Source: Collimonas sp. OK412
Lineage (GTDB): Bacteria; Pseudomonadota; Gammaproteobacteria; Burkholderiales; Burkholderiaceae_D
Assembly: GCF_900112135.1 (NCBI RefSeq)
Contig: NZ_FOLC01000017.1
Span: 1 to 64,000 of the forward strand
Length of the DNA: 64,000 nucleotides
Direction of reading: 5' to 3'
In this document: positions 19,000 through 28,354 of the stretch, one piece after another
Position numbering within the stretch: position 1 is the first letter of the stretch
How the letters are laid out: each line of letters opens with the position of its first letter
The notes under the pieces: model-generated
Database searches by the model: none
Told to the model about the DNA's origin: nothing
The model's input: the letters and a program-made list of their open reading frames with translations, nothing else
Made by a program: the position numbers and the translations under genes

Positions 19000-19644
19000 G
19001 TGCAAGATGACAGAGTCAAGATCCGTAAGGTTGAAGTATTGTCGAACGACTGGTACCTACTGCAGAAAACCACCTTCGATTACCGCCGCAGCGACGGCAG
19101 CTGGCAAACCCTGACGCGCGAAACCTATGACCGCGGCAACGGCGCCACCATCCTGCTGTACAACCGCGAACGGCGCAGCGTGATCCTGATCCGCCAGTTC
19201 CGCTTCCCCACCTACGGCAACGGCCATGACGGTTTCCTGATCGAAACCGCGGCCGGGCTGCTGGACCAGGCCAGTCCCGAAGAGCGCATCAAGGCCGAGG
19301 CGGAAGAAGAAACCGGCTATCGGGTGACGGAAGTGCGCAAAATATTCGAAGCCTTCATGAGCCCGGGTTCCGTCACCGAAAAACTGTATTTTTTCGTGGC
19401 TGAATATGATCCAGGATCGCGCATCAGCGATGGCGGCGGCTTGCATGCGGAAGGCGAAGATATCCAGGTATTGGAACTGCCGCTGGAACAGGCGCTGCAG
19501 ATGATAGGCAGCGGCAAGATCGCCGACGGCAAGACCATCATGCTGCTGCAATACGCGCAATTGCATTTGCTGCCGCCGCCCGCCGTCGCAAATCAAGCTT
19601 ATGATGCTTGCCCGCCCGGCAGTTCCGGTCGTCCTGGAAAATGA
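19000..19644 (+). CDS. nudK: Nudix hydrolase, GDP-mannose pyrophosphatase NudK type
   Basis: Hydrolyses GDP-mannose or related nucleotide sugars. GTG start with AGGAG eight bases upstream; 214 residues. The NudK landmarks are clear: IRQFRFPTY, LIETAAGLLD, Nudix helix AEAEEETGY, EAFMSPGSVTEKLYFFVAEY. The Nudix box keeps the metal-binding Glu residues but lacks the usual Arg. Its TGA overlaps the ATG of the next gene. Confidence 0.85.
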   Translation: MQDDRVKIRKVEVLSNDWYLLQKTTFDYRRSDGSWQTLTRETYDRGNGATILLYNRERRSVILIRQFRFPTYGNGHDGFLIETAAGLLDQASPEERIKAEAEEETGYRVTEVRKIFEAFMSPGSVTEKLYFFVAEYDPGSRISDGGGLHAEGEDIQVLELPLEQALQMIGSGKIADGKTIMLLQYAQLHLLPPPAVANQAYDACPPGSSGRPGK

Positions 19645-20801
19645 AAACCCCAATGGCTCTTGATGATTCACGCAATTTCAGAATAGACCTGCTCAGAGGG
19701 ATTGCCATCTTCCTGGTCCTCATCCTTCACTTCCATTTGTCCTACGCACTCACCGACAGTCCGCTCAACCTGCTGTTGTCCAGGGAAGCGATCAAGGCGG
19801 TTGCGGTTAACGGCAACTATGGCGTCACGATGTTTTTTGCGATCTCCGGGTACCTGATCACTTCGACTGCGGTCAAACGCTACGGCAGCCTTGGCAATAT
19901 CGATATCCGCAGCTTCTATGTCTTCCGCCTGTCGCGGATCATCCCCTGCCTGCTGGCCGCGCTTGCCGCCATCGTCATCCTGGGCTTGCTCGGCCAACCG
20001 GCATTCATGAATTCGTCCGCGGACGGCTGGCCGGACGTCGGCTATCCGCTCGCGGTCCTGTCTGTCCTGACCTTCTGGCACAACGTGCTGATGCAGCATG
20101 CCTGGTATTTCAACTATGCGATGAACATCTACTGGTCGCTGTCGGTGGAAGAGGTGTTCTACCTTGTGTTTCCCGTGCTCTGCTTCGGCTTGAAACGCGA
20201 ATGGGCGATCGCTTCGATATGGATCCTGGCGATTGCGGCAGGCCCGGTTTACCGCAGCTTCCACGCCACCGATGAAATCTATTTCATGTATGCCTATGCA
20301 GCCTGTTTCGACGCCGTGGCCTTTGGCTGCTGCGCGGCCTTGTTTGCGGGCCGGCACAGTTTGCAGGGGAAAGCCGGAGCGGCAATCCAGGTCGCCGCCG
20401 CCTGCCTGGTCGCCGTCACTTATGTGCGCGGCATCAATGGCCATGAGGTGTTTGGCTTCAGCCTGGTCGCGGCCGGCACCGCGGTGCTGCTGGCCGGATC
20501 CCGCAGCCGCGCCACACCCGCCTGGCTGCGCCGCAACCGGCTGCTCGCCGGAGTGCGCTGGCTGGGCAGGCATAGCTACGAGCTGTACCTGTTCCACATT
20601 ATCGTACTTGGACTGATGCGCAGCGCCGTGCCGCGCGGGACCATGGGCTATGCCTACAAACTGCCGCTGCTGGCGCTGTTTCTGGCTGTCTCGGCAATCG
20701 TCGCCGGCCTTGTCGCCCGCTTCTATTCGGAACCGGTCAACGCCAGGCTCAGGGCGGCATTCCTGGGCGTCACGCAACTGCCGTCGGCGGTCAGGCCTTG
20801 A
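19641..20801 (+). CDS. Acyltransferase 3 family membrane protein (OafA/YrhL type)
   Basis: Integral-membrane O-acyltransferase of about 386 residues with around ten hydrophobic segments. The family motif R-x10-H is seen as RIDLLRGIAIFLVLILHFHL, and YGVTMFFAISGYLI is also typical. These enzymes acetylate or succinylate surface polysaccharides. The ATG overlaps the nudK stop (ATGA), implying coupling; both may act in nucleotide-sugar/surface-glycan metabolism. Confidence 0.88.
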   Translation: MKTPMALDDSRNFRIDLLRGIAIFLVLILHFHLSYALTDSPLNLLLSREAIKAVAVNGNYGVTMFFAISGYLITSTAVKRYGSLGNIDIRSFYVFRLSRIIPCLLAALAAIVILGLLGQPAFMNSSADGWPDVGYPLAVLSVLTFWHNVLMQHAWYFNYAMNIYWSLSVEEVFYLVFPVLCFGLKREWAIASIWILAIAAGPVYRSFHATDEIYFMYAYAACFDAVAFGCCAALFAGRHSLQGKAGAAIQVAAACLVAVTYVRGINGHEVFGFSLVAAGTAVLLAGSRSRATPAWLRRNRLLAGVRWLGRHSYELYLFHIIVLGLMRSAVPRGTMGYAYKLPLLALFLAVSAIVAGLVARFYSEPVNARLRAAFLGVTQLPSAVRP

Positions 20802-21261
20802 GCGTCAATTTCATCATGAGCACTTCGGCGTCCGATTCGGCAGCCGCCGGGACAAACCCCAGGTCAGAATAGATCGCGAAGGCGGCAAGGTTGTCGCGAT
20901 AAACGCGCAGCGTCACGGCCTCTGCCGCAGTGGCGTGGCGCGCTTCGTCGATCAGCAGGCGGCATAGCGCCTTGCCCATGCCTTTGCCGCGCGCCGCCGG
21001 AGCCACGATAATGCGGCACAGATGCGCCGTGCCCGGCTGGCGCAGCCGATACTGGCCGAACCCTAGCAGCTCGGCATGCGCGTCATGGAGCGCGTAGCTG
21101 GCGCCGCGCTCCACCGCCAGCAGCCGGGGCAACGCGCCGGCGTCGAACGGATACGCCAGCTGCGGACCGGCCCAGCGCGTGCACGCCGCGGCATCAGGGA
21201 TCCATCCGGCGATCGCGGCGTAATCGGCTGCGACAGGCGGTCTTAACTTTAATTCTGTCAT
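20791..21261 (-). CDS. GNAT N-acetyltransferase
   Basis: 156 residues from ATG 21261 (MTELKLRPPVAADYAAIAGW). Acetyl-CoA binding loop in IIVAPAARGKGMGKALCRLL, and C-terminal LRVYRDNLAAFAIYSDLGF typical of GNAT motif B. The substrate is unknown. Its end overlaps the acyltransferase end by 11 bases on the opposite strand. Confidence 0.85.
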   Translation of the reverse strand: MTELKLRPPVAADYAAIAGWIPDAAACTRWAGPQLAYPFDAGALPRLLAVERGASYALHDAHAELLGFGQYRLRQPGTAHLCRIIVAPAARGKGMGKALCRLLIDEARHATAAEAVTLRVYRDNLAAFAIYSDLGFVPAAAESDAEVLMMKLTLKA

Positions 21262-21485
21262 ACGCTCTCTTCCAGACAACAAACTCAAAATGGCCAAAGC
21301 ATGTTGCCATGGAAAAATTGGCAAAGCAACATCGAGCGCTGCGGGCGCAGTCGATATTCCAGCCTGGGTGTAAGCTGAGGCGTGGAAATCTACGCATATC
21401 GTGCGCACTCCCGTAAGGAAATCCAGGCATCGCCGACTAACCATCAGCTCCGCAAAAACTGATCATATCGAAGAGGATGGGCGTC

Positions 21486-22232
21486 ATGAGAAACTTATCA
21501 ACTGAAACAAGGCAACCGGCAACCATGGCGCTCTGGGCCAAGGGATTGCTGACGGCGTGCGGACTCGGGCTGGCATTGCTGCTTGGCCTGAATCCCGCAT
21601 TCTCGTCGGAGGCGGCCCAAGTCGTGCCGCCGCCTGCCAGCGACGAACCGGTGTCTGCCGCGGCACACTCGGAAACTGCAGTGTTCGCCGGCGGCTGTTT
21701 CTGGGGCGTGCAAGGCGTGTTCCAGCATGTGCGCGGAGTGACGGACGTGGTCTCCGGCTACGCCGGCGGCAGCCGCGATACGGCCCGCTACGAACGCGTC
21801 AGCGAGGGCGATACCGGGCATGCGGAATCCGTGCAGATCACCTACGATCCTGCCCAGGTCACTTATGGCAAGCTGCTGCAGATATTTTTCTCGGTCGCCC
21901 ACGATCCGACCGAGCTGAATCGCCAGGGTCCGGATTCCGGCACCCAGTACCGGTCTGCCGTGTTTCCCGCCAACGACATGCAGCGCAAGCTGGCGCTGGC
22001 GTATGTCGGGCAGATAGATAAAAGCAAGGTATTCGGCAAGGCGCTGGCGACACGGGTAGAGCCCTTCAACGGTTTCTATCCTGCCGAGCCATATCATCAG
22101 AATTTCCTGGTGCACAACCCGAGCTATCCTTATATCGTGGTCAACGACCTGCCGAAGATCGACGACCTGAAACGCCTGTTTCCAGCCGTGTACCGCGCCC
22201 AGCCGGCGCTTACCAAGGTCGCATCGCGCTAG
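21486..22232 (+). CDS. msrA: Peptide methionine sulfoxide reductase MsrA, exported form
   Basis: Repairs oxidised Met (S-sulfoxide). The start ATG 21486 has GAGG nine bases upstream. An N-terminal hydrophobic segment (LLTACGLGLALLLGLNPAF) predicts export or anchoring, so it probably acts in the periplasm. Catalytic motif AGGCFWG with nucleophilic Cys near residue 71; other MsrA motifs are GYAGG, GHAESV and YHQNFL. A terminator follows. Confidence 0.93.
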   Translation: MRNLSTETRQPATMALWAKGLLTACGLGLALLLGLNPAFSSEAAQVVPPPASDEPVSAAAHSETAVFAGGCFWGVQGVFQHVRGVTDVVSGYAGGSRDTARYERVSEGDTGHAESVQITYDPAQVTYGKLLQIFFSVAHDPTELNRQGPDSGTQYRSAVFPANDMQRKLALAYVGQIDKSKVFGKALATRVEPFNGFYPAEPYHQNFLVHNPSYPYIVVNDLPKIDDLKRLFPAVYRAQPALTKVASR

Positions 22233-22323
22233 GGCCTGCTCACACTTGATTTGGGAGTGCGAACGGGCCTTAGATCGGAGATTCAACTTCGGATTGGCGC
22301 GCCGTATGTGATAAATTTGGTGC

Positions 22324-22350
22324 GGGCAATTGATTGCCCCTACTTTTTTT
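22324..22350 (+). terminator. Rho-independent terminator after msrA
   Basis: GGGCAAT/ATTGCCC stem with two-base loop, then CTAC and seven T. It lies between msrA and pssA, 21 bases before the pssA start, so some read-through or a promoter inside it is needed for pssA. Confidence 0.75.
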
Positions 22351-22370
22351 ATCACATCCGGATTGAATCA

Positions 22371-22988
22371 ATGACCAGACCTAAGCCTTTTTCGATGATA
22401 CGTGAATTCCATCTAGCCGATTGGTTCACGCTCAGCAACGCGTTCTGCGGAGTCGGCTCCCTGTTTTCCGTGATGACTTACCTGCAGACGCGCGAAGTGC
22501 TGCACCTGCTGCTGGCGTGCAGCCTGATTCCGGCGGCACTGGTATTCGACGTGCTGGATGGCCGCATCGCCCGCTGGCGCGCTCAAAGCTCGGCCATGGG
22601 GCGCGAACTGGATTCGCTGGCCGACATCATCTCGTTTGGCGTGGCCCCGGCAATCATCGCCTACGGCTGCGGCATGCAGGGGCTGGTGGACCGCATCATC
22701 CTGGTGTTTTTTGTCGCTTGCGGCGTCTCGCGCCTGGCGCGCTACAACGTCACCTCCGAAAAGCTTGCCGAAGGCGGCGACAAAGTGAAATATTTCGAAG
22801 GCACGCCGATCCCGACTTCACTGCTGCTGGTCATGGTGCTGGCCGCCGCTGCCTGGCACGACGCCGTGGGCGAACAGCTGTGGCTGGGCGTGGTGTACGT
22901 CGCCGGCTTCCAGTTCCACCCGCTGGTACTGATGTTTGCCGTGTCCGGGGCCCTGATGGTCAGCCGCATCCGGATTCCAAAACTGTAA
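22371..22988 (+). CDS. pssA: CDP-diacylglycerol-serine O-phosphatidyltransferase
   Basis: Makes phosphatidylserine, the precursor of phosphatidylethanolamine. 205 residues, starting MTRPKPFSMIREFHLADWF. The CDP-alcohol phosphotransferase signature D-G-x2-A-R-x8-G-x3-D-x3-D is intact in LDGRIARWRAQSSAMGRELD followed by SLAD. Several membrane helices. It is the integral-membrane (Bacillus-like) type. Confidence 0.9.
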   Translation: MTRPKPFSMIREFHLADWFTLSNAFCGVGSLFSVMTYLQTREVLHLLLACSLIPAALVFDVLDGRIARWRAQSSAMGRELDSLADIISFGVAPAIIAYGCGMQGLVDRIILVFFVACGVSRLARYNVTSEKLAEGGDKVKYFEGTPIPTSLLLVMVLAAAAWHDAVGEQLWLGVVYVAGFQFHPLVLMFAVSGALMVSRIRIPKL

Positions 22989-23133
22989 GCCCGGCCGCGG
23001 GCGGCGGATGCGGTGCGATAAAACCGCCGAAGGCTCCCACTAGCGCGCGCAATAGGTCTACACTCCTAGTGTGGTGTTTCGCAAGCCATTCGATGCAGCG
23101 CCACGCCAGCCAGCGCAACACGGGAGTGACATC

Positions 23134-23451
23134 ATGACCGACATTGATCCCAAGAGCAGTTTCCGGGGACTGCCGTTGACTCCGGAGCAAGATGCAGAAG
23201 TGCGGCACTACATCACGGTAAAAAAACGCCATGGCGAGCCGTGGGATACGCCGGAGCTGAGCGCCATGCTGAAAGACATGCTGGAGCCGCCGGGCGACGA
23301 CGAGGAAGAATTCGGCGACGGACTGGATCCTGCCATCGCGGCCGCTGAGCGCGCGGCGGCGCTCAGCGACGACATAGTCGATCCCATCGAAGCCAGCGAG
23401 GAGCGCAATGCAGCGATGGAATCCGAAGTCATGAAAACGCGGCTGTATTAA
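23134..23451 (+). CDS. Conserved acidic protein of unknown function
   Basis: 105 residues from ATG 23134 (GGGAG upstream). Begins MTDIDPKSSFRGLPLTPEQ; the C-terminal half is strongly acidic and alanine-rich (PPGDDEEEFGDGLDPAIAAA). Soluble, with no signal peptide. Its coding bias fits the neighbours. I do not recognise a family. Confidence 0.65.
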   Translation: MTDIDPKSSFRGLPLTPEQDAEVRHYITVKKRHGEPWDTPELSAMLKDMLEPPGDDEEEFGDGLDPAIAAAERAAALSDDIVDPIEASEERNAAMESEVMKTRLY

Positions 23452-23516
23452 GCCGGGACGGCGTATCGGCAGCACTGCCGCCCAGTTTCCCGAGCACCTC
23501 TCCAGCCTGGCCTTGA

Positions 23517-23536
23517 TGACAAATCATCATTTGTCA
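23517..23536. promoter_or_regulatory. Palindromic operator candidate upstream of otsB
   Basis: TGACAAAT, four bases, ATTTGTCA: a perfect 8-bp inverted repeat just before the otsB start region. A dimeric repressor of the trehalose cluster is a likely reader; which one is unknown. Confidence 0.45.
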
Positions 23537-23544
23537 CTTTCGTC

Positions 23545-24318
23545 ATGGAACTATTCCGGCATTCTGCCGCCATACATAACATGCCTCCACAAAATCGTGA
23601 CTACGACTTTGCCGCTGATGCGTTGTTTCTGGACTTCGACAATACCCTGGTCGATTTTGCCCCGCTGCCCGAAAGCGTGGTGCTGCCACCGGATTTGATA
23701 ACAACCTTGCAACGGCTCCAACATGCTGCAAACGGAGCGCTGGCCATTGTCAGCGGCCGTCCGTTAAAGCAGATCGACCATTTCCTTGCACCGCTGCGCT
23801 TGCCCGTGGCCGGCGTACACGGCGCCGAGCGCCGCAGCGCCGACGGCCGCATGACGCAACTGACGGTCCCCGACATTGAACGCTTGCTGACCTGCCTGCA
23901 GCCGCTGACGGTGCAGCATGCGGGCTTGCTGCTGGAAGTAAAACGCGGCGCGCTGGCCTTGCACTACCGGCGCGCTCCGCACCTGGAACAGATCTGCGTC
24001 GAAGCAATGAACGAAGCCCTGGCCCATGAGCAAGGATTTTCGCTATTGCGCGGCAACATGGTGGTCGAAGCCAAGGCCGCCGACGCCGACAAAGGCAAGG
24101 CGATTGCTGCCTTCATGGAAGAAGCGCCGTTTGCCGGCCGCCGTCCGGTATTCATCGGCGACGACATCACGGATGAAATCGGCTTTGCCTGGGTCCAGTC
24201 GGAACCGGCAGGCGGCCTCGGCATCAAGGTCGGCGACGGCGCCAGCCTGGCGCGCGCGCGTATCGCCAGCCCGGCTGCGGTACGCAGCATGCTGGCGCAG
24301 GTTCTGGAACAACAATAA
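23545..24318 (+). CDS. otsB: Trehalose-6-phosphate phosphatase
   Basis: Removes phosphate from trehalose-6-P, the second step of OtsAB trehalose synthesis. HAD-type motif I LDFDNTLVDF, motif II IVSGRP, and motifs III/IV with KGKAI and FIGDDITDEIGF. 257 residues from ATG 23545; ATG 23581 is an alternative start. First gene of a three-gene trehalose cluster, followed by GH15 after 14 bases. Confidence 0.93.
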   Translation: MELFRHSAAIHNMPPQNRDYDFAADALFLDFDNTLVDFAPLPESVVLPPDLITTLQRLQHAANGALAIVSGRPLKQIDHFLAPLRLPVAGVHGAERRSADGRMTQLTVPDIERLLTCLQPLTVQHAGLLLEVKRGALALHYRRAPHLEQICVEAMNEALAHEQGFSLLRGNMVVEAKAADADKGKAIAAFMEEAPFAGRRPVFIGDDITDEIGFAWVQSEPAGGLGIKVGDGASLARARIASPAAVRSMLAQVLEQQ

Positions 24319-24332
24319 AGTCGAAGGAAATC

Positions 24333-26177
24333 ATGACCAAGCCACCCGCAGAAACGTTGGCCGCTGCCGCAGTGATCGAAGACGGCGCAATACCCTCCAC
24401 CTCCTCCCTCGACCTCGGCGTCGTCGGCAATTGCGCGCTGAACGCCTTGATCGACAAGTTGGGGCGCGTAGTCTGGTGCTGCCTGCCACGCTTCGACGGC
24501 GACCCGGTGTTCAACGCCTTGCTCGATCCCAGCGAAGACGGCAGCTTGTGGAGTTTCCAGCTGGAGAATTTTTCCCATAGCGAGCAGTGGTATGAACCGA
24601 ACACCGCCGTGCTGCACACGCGCCTGTTCGACACCCTGGGACAAGGCGTCGAGATTACCGACTTCGCGCCGCGCTTCCCCAGCCGCGGCCGCTACTTCCG
24701 TCCGCTGACCCTGGTGCGCCGCCTGCATCCGCTGAGCGGCGCGCCGCGCCTGCGCGTATTGCTGCGTCCGCGCTTCGACTGGGGCCGCGAGATACCGGTC
24801 ATCACCCGCGGCAGCAACCATCTGCGCTATGTCGGCTCGGAACAAACCCTGCGCCTTAACACCGACGCGCCCATCAGCTACCTGTTGGCGGAAACCGCGT
24901 TCGTCGTCAGCCGCCCGTATAACTTTATCCTGGGGCCGGACGAAACCCTGCTCAACGGCATCGGCGACACCGCCCGCACCTTCGAGCAGGAGACCCTGGC
25001 TTACTGGCGCAGCTGGAGCCGCGCCCTGGCGACGCCGCTGGAATGGCAGGCCGCCGTGATCCGCGCCGCGATCACCCTCAAGCTATCGCTGTGCGAAGAC
25101 ACCGGCGCAATCATCGCGGCCATGACCACCAGCGTGCCGGAAGCGCCAGGCAGCGCGCGCAACTGGGACTATCGCTATTGCTGGCTGCGCGACGCTTTTT
25201 TTGTGGTGCGCGCGCTCAACAGCCTGTCCGAACTGGGCACCATGGAAGACTATCTGCGCTGGCTCGGCAATGTCGTGGTCAGGAGCGCCGGCGGCCATGT
25301 ACAGCCCTTGTACGGCATCGGCCTGGAAGAAGCGCTGCCGGAAATAACCCTGGACCACCTGCCCGGTTATCGCAATCACGCACCGGTGCGCGTCGGCAAC
25401 CAGGCTTACGAGCATTTCCAGCACGACGTCTACGGCAATATCGTGCTCGGCGCGGCGCAGTCGTTCCATGATGAGCGCCTGCTGCACCGTTCCGGCGTTG
25501 AACAGTTCCAGCATCTGGAAGCCTGCGGCGAACGTGCCTTCACCTTGTATGACCAGCCGGACGCCGGCATGTGGGAGCTGCGCACCCGTTCGCGCATCCA
25601 TACCTCGTCGGCACTGATGAGCTGGGCCGCCTGCGACCGCCTGGGCAAGATTGCCGCCAAGCTGGAACTCCCCGAACGCGCCCGCTATTGGCAGGAGCGC
25701 GCCGCAACCATCGGCCAGCGTATCCTGAGCGAAGCCTGGAACGAGGAGCGCCAGGCTTACGCCGAGAGTTTCGGCGGCCGCGACCTCGACGCCAGCGTGC
25801 TGCTGATGGTGGAAGTCGGCCTGGTAACGCCGACCGACAAACGTTTCATCGCCACCGTCGACGCCCTGGAAAAATATCTGTGCGACGGCCCTTACATGCG
25901 GCGCTACGAAGCGCCCGACGATTTCGGCCGGCCCGAAACCGCGTTCAATATCTGCACCTTCTGGCGTATCGACGCGCTGGCGCGCATAGGCCGCAAAAAA
26001 CAGGCGCGCGAGATTTTCGAGACCATGCTGGCGACCCGCAACCACCTCGGCCTGCTATCGGAAGACACGCATCCGGTCACCGGCGAGATGTGGGGCAATT
26101 TTCCACAGACCTACTCCATGGTCGGCATCATCAACTGCGCCATGCGCCTGTCTGCAGCCTGGGAGAGCGCCATCTGA
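24333..26177 (+). CDS. Glycoside hydrolase family 15 protein (glucoamylase/trehalase-like)
   Basis: 614 residues; cytoplasmic, no signal peptide. N-terminal beta-sandwich domain (GNCALNALIDKLGRVVWCCL), then an (alpha/alpha)6 barrel with NWDYRYCWLRDAFFVVRALN and the catalytic-acid region, and a C-terminal AFNICTFWRIDALARIGR. Located between otsB and otsA, it may hydrolyse trehalose or a maltodextrin. Family placement is secure; the substrate is inferred from context. Confidence 0.87.
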   Translation: MTKPPAETLAAAAVIEDGAIPSTSSLDLGVVGNCALNALIDKLGRVVWCCLPRFDGDPVFNALLDPSEDGSLWSFQLENFSHSEQWYEPNTAVLHTRLFDTLGQGVEITDFAPRFPSRGRYFRPLTLVRRLHPLSGAPRLRVLLRPRFDWGREIPVITRGSNHLRYVGSEQTLRLNTDAPISYLLAETAFVVSRPYNFILGPDETLLNGIGDTARTFEQETLAYWRSWSRALATPLEWQAAVIRAAITLKLSLCEDTGAIIAAMTTSVPEAPGSARNWDYRYCWLRDAFFVVRALNSLSELGTMEDYLRWLGNVVVRSAGGHVQPLYGIGLEEALPEITLDHLPGYRNHAPVRVGNQAYEHFQHDVYGNIVLGAAQSFHDERLLHRSGVEQFQHLEACGERAFTLYDQPDAGMWELRTRSRIHTSSALMSWAACDRLGKIAAKLELPERARYWQERAATIGQRILSEAWNEERQAYAESFGGRDLDASVLLMVEVGLVTPTDKRFIATVDALEKYLCDGPYMRRYEAPDDFGRPETAFNICTFWRIDALARIGRKKQAREIFETMLATRNHLGLLSEDTHPVTGEMWGNFPQTYSMVGIINCAMRLSAAWESAI

Positions 26178-26226
26178 ACATCTTCCGGCTGGTGCCCCTC
26201 AACCACAACAAGAAAGGAATCCGCCC

Positions 26227-27603
26227 ATGCCCCGCCTGGTCGTAGTATCCAACCGACTCGCTGACCCGCGCAAACCCGCGGCAGGAGGTCTGGCGGTGGC
26301 GCTAGGCGAAACCCTCAAGAAAACCGGCGGCCTGTGGTTCGGCTGGAGCGGTACCGTAGTCAAGGACGGCACGCCCGGCGAAGGCGAACTGCGCGTGCAC
26401 CAGGCCGGGCCGGTGACGCTGGCCGAAATGGACCTGTGCCAGGAAGACCACGATGCGTATTACCGCGGCTACGCCAACGGCGTGCTGTGGCCGATATTCC
26501 ATTACCGGCTGGACCTGGCCAACCTGGAGTCCGGCTACCTGAGCGGCTACCGCCGCGTCAACCACCTGTTCGCGCGCAAGCTGATGCCGCTGCTGAAACC
26601 GGACGACCTTATCTGGATCCACGACTACCATCTGATCCCGCTGGCGGCGGAACTGCGCGCCATGGGCTGCGGCAACAAGATCGGCTTCTTTTTGCATATC
26701 CCGCTGCCGCCGCAGCAGATCCTGGCTGCCATCCCATCGCACGAATGGCTGATGCGCGCCCTGTTTGCCTACGACCTGGTGGGTTTCCAGAGCGAGGCCG
26801 ACCTGCTGAATTTCGCTCACTACGTAAAAGCCGAGGCCACTGCTGAAACCGTCGGCGTCGGCCAGTTCCGCGCCTTCAACAGCACGGTGCAGGCCGGCGC
26901 GTTCCCGATCGGCATCGACATCGACGACTTTCATCGCCTGGGACGGGCGCGCGAATCGCAGGAAACCTATGAAACTACCTGCCGCGAATATTCGCGCCGG
27001 CGGCTGCTGATCGGAGTTGACCGCCTCGATTATTCAAAAGGACTGCCGCAACGCATCCGCGCCTTCGGCGAACTGCTCAAGGAATACCCGGAGAACCGGC
27101 ATAGCGCGACCTTGCTGCAGATAGCAGCGCCCAGCCGCGAAGATGTCGACGCCTACAGCGACATCCAGCATGAACTGGAAAGCCTGTGCGGCGCCATCAA
27201 CGGCAATTACGGCGACCTTGACTGGATGCCGATCCGGTACATCCATCGCGCCGTGGCGCGGCGCCGGCTGCCAGGCTTGTACCAGGCTTGCGACGTCGCG
27301 CTGGTGACGCCGCTGCGCGACGGCATGAACCTGGTCGCCAAGGAGTTCATCGCGGCGCAGGATGCCGCCGATCCGGGAGTGCTGGTGCTGTCGCGTTTTG
27401 CCGGCGCCGCCGAGCAGCTGAAAGAGGCGTTGCTGGTCAACCCCTACGACATTCCCGGCACGGCGCAGGCCATCCAGCGCGCCCTGCAAATGCCGCTGGC
27501 AGAGCGCCAGGCGCGCCACGGGGCGCTGCTGGAAAATGTGCGGAAATATGATGTGCACTGGTGGTGCGGACAGTTTCTGGAATCGCTGGCGAACGTGCGC
27601 TGA
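26227..27603 (+). CDS. otsA: Alpha,alpha-trehalose-phosphate synthase
   Basis: GT20 enzyme joining UDP-glucose and glucose-6-P to trehalose-6-P. 458 residues. [14 protein letters not shown] and GGLAVAL at the N-terminus, [34 protein letters not shown] and [13 protein letters not shown] are all diagnostic. AAAGGA lies upstream of the ATG. With otsB it forms the osmoprotectant pathway. Confidence 0.95.
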   Translation: MPRLVVVSNRLADPRKPAAGGLAVALGETLKKTGGLWFGWSGTVVKDGTPGEGELRVHQAGPVTLAEMDLCQEDHDAYYRGYANGVLWPIFHYRLDLANLESGYLSGYRRVNHLFARKLMPLLKPDDLIWIHDYHLIPLAAELRAMGCGNKIGFFLHIPLPPQQILAAIPSHEWLMRALFAYDLVGFQSEADLLNFAHYVKAEATAETVGVGQFRAFNSTVQAGAFPIGIDIDDFHRLGRARESQETYETTCREYSRRRLLIGVDRLDYSKGLPQRIRAFGELLKEYPENRHSATLLQIAAPSREDVDAYSDIQHELESLCGAINGNYGDLDWMPIRYIHRAVARRRLPGLYQACDVALVTPLRDGMNLVAKEFIAAQDAADPGVLVLSRFAGAAEQLKEALLVNPYDIPGTAQAIQRALQMPLAERQARHGALLENVRKYDVHWWCGQFLESLANVR

Positions 27604-27690
27604 CGGACGGCAGGTATCCAATAGTTGGATATCTGTATTTATTTCAGCAACACTCTTGGCAAAAACAGAAATTTAGGAGGATACTGATCG

Positions 27691-27738
27691 ATGCCGGGAC
27701 GCAGCTTGTTTTCGGCCCGACCCTCGGCGCTATGTTAA
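27691..27738 (+). CDS. Possible 15-codon leader ORF in the cold-shock gene 5' region
   Basis: A perfect TAGGAGG Shine-Dalgarno is followed ten bases later by an ATG and a 15-codon frame (MPGRSLFSARPSALC) ending about 70 bases before the cold-shock gene. It may be a leader peptide, or the SD-like sequence may act in 5'UTR structure. Coding status is uncertain. Confidence 0.25.
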   Translation: MPGRSLFSARPSALC

Positions 27739-27807
27739 ATAGCGTACAGAAGCATTTTCCTGGCGCTACTAACCTTGGCCCGTAGCTAACATATTTGAAA
27801 GATCATC

Positions 27808-28011
27808 ATGGCAACAGGTACAGTAAAGTGGTTCAACGACTCCAAAGGTTTCGGCTTCATCACGCCGGACGATGGCGGCGAAGATCTGTTCGCGCACTTC
27901 TCCGCGATCAACATGGAAGGTTTCAAGACCCTCAAGGAAGGCCAGAAGGTGTCATTCGATGTCACCCAAGGTCCGAAAGGCAAGCAGGCATCCAATATTC
28001 AAAACCCCTGA
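27808..28011 (+). CDS. Cold-shock domain protein (CspA family)
   Basis: 67-residue single cold-shock domain binding single-stranded RNA/DNA. RNP1 KGFGFITP and RNP2 DLFAHF are intact. A 200-base leader separates it from otsA, consistent with a long structured csp 5'UTR. Confidence 0.95.
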   Translation: MATGTVKWFNDSKGFGFITPDDGGEDLFAHFSAINMEGFKTLKEGQKVSFDVTQGPKGKQASNIQNP

Positions 28012-28046
28012 ACCTCGATCACGAGCGCCAGGCCCCGAGAGCCGTT

Positions 28047-28256
28047 TTACAGCTCTCGAATGACATGCCTGGCGTCGAAAGACTTGCCTGAACCGGGCTG
28101 GACGCTTTCCACCGATTTGATGTATATGTGGATCGGCCGGTGGAGTTCAGGCTTGGCATGCAACAAACCGCACTGGGAGCAGCGGCACGCTTCCACAGCT
28201 GGCGCGTGCGCCAATACATTTACCCCCTTTGTGCCCCCTCCCCAGCATTTCCCCAC
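28047..28256 (-). CDS. Possible small cysteine-rich protein
   Basis: An open frame opposite the csp-LysE gap; start ATG 28256 or more likely TTG 28214 (GGGGG upstream). It contains CRCSQCGLLHAKPELHRP and then HIYIKSVESVQPGSGKSF. About 70% of third positions are G/C, as expected for real genes here. A CGAGAGC/GCTCTCG hairpin at 28036-28058 sits at its end, facing csp. The CxCxxC pattern suggests metal binding. Weakly supported. Confidence 0.35.
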   Translation of the reverse strand: MGKCWGGGTKGVNVLAHAPAVEACRCSQCGLLHAKPELHRPIHIYIKSVESVQPGSGKSFDARHVIREL

Positions 28257-28354
28257 GTAATGACGCCCCGGAATACCAAAGCTGTTTTCAATGATAGACT
28301 TTGCAATCGCGACTCACCATCCTGCCCGCAAACCACATCATTGAGGACCGGCCA

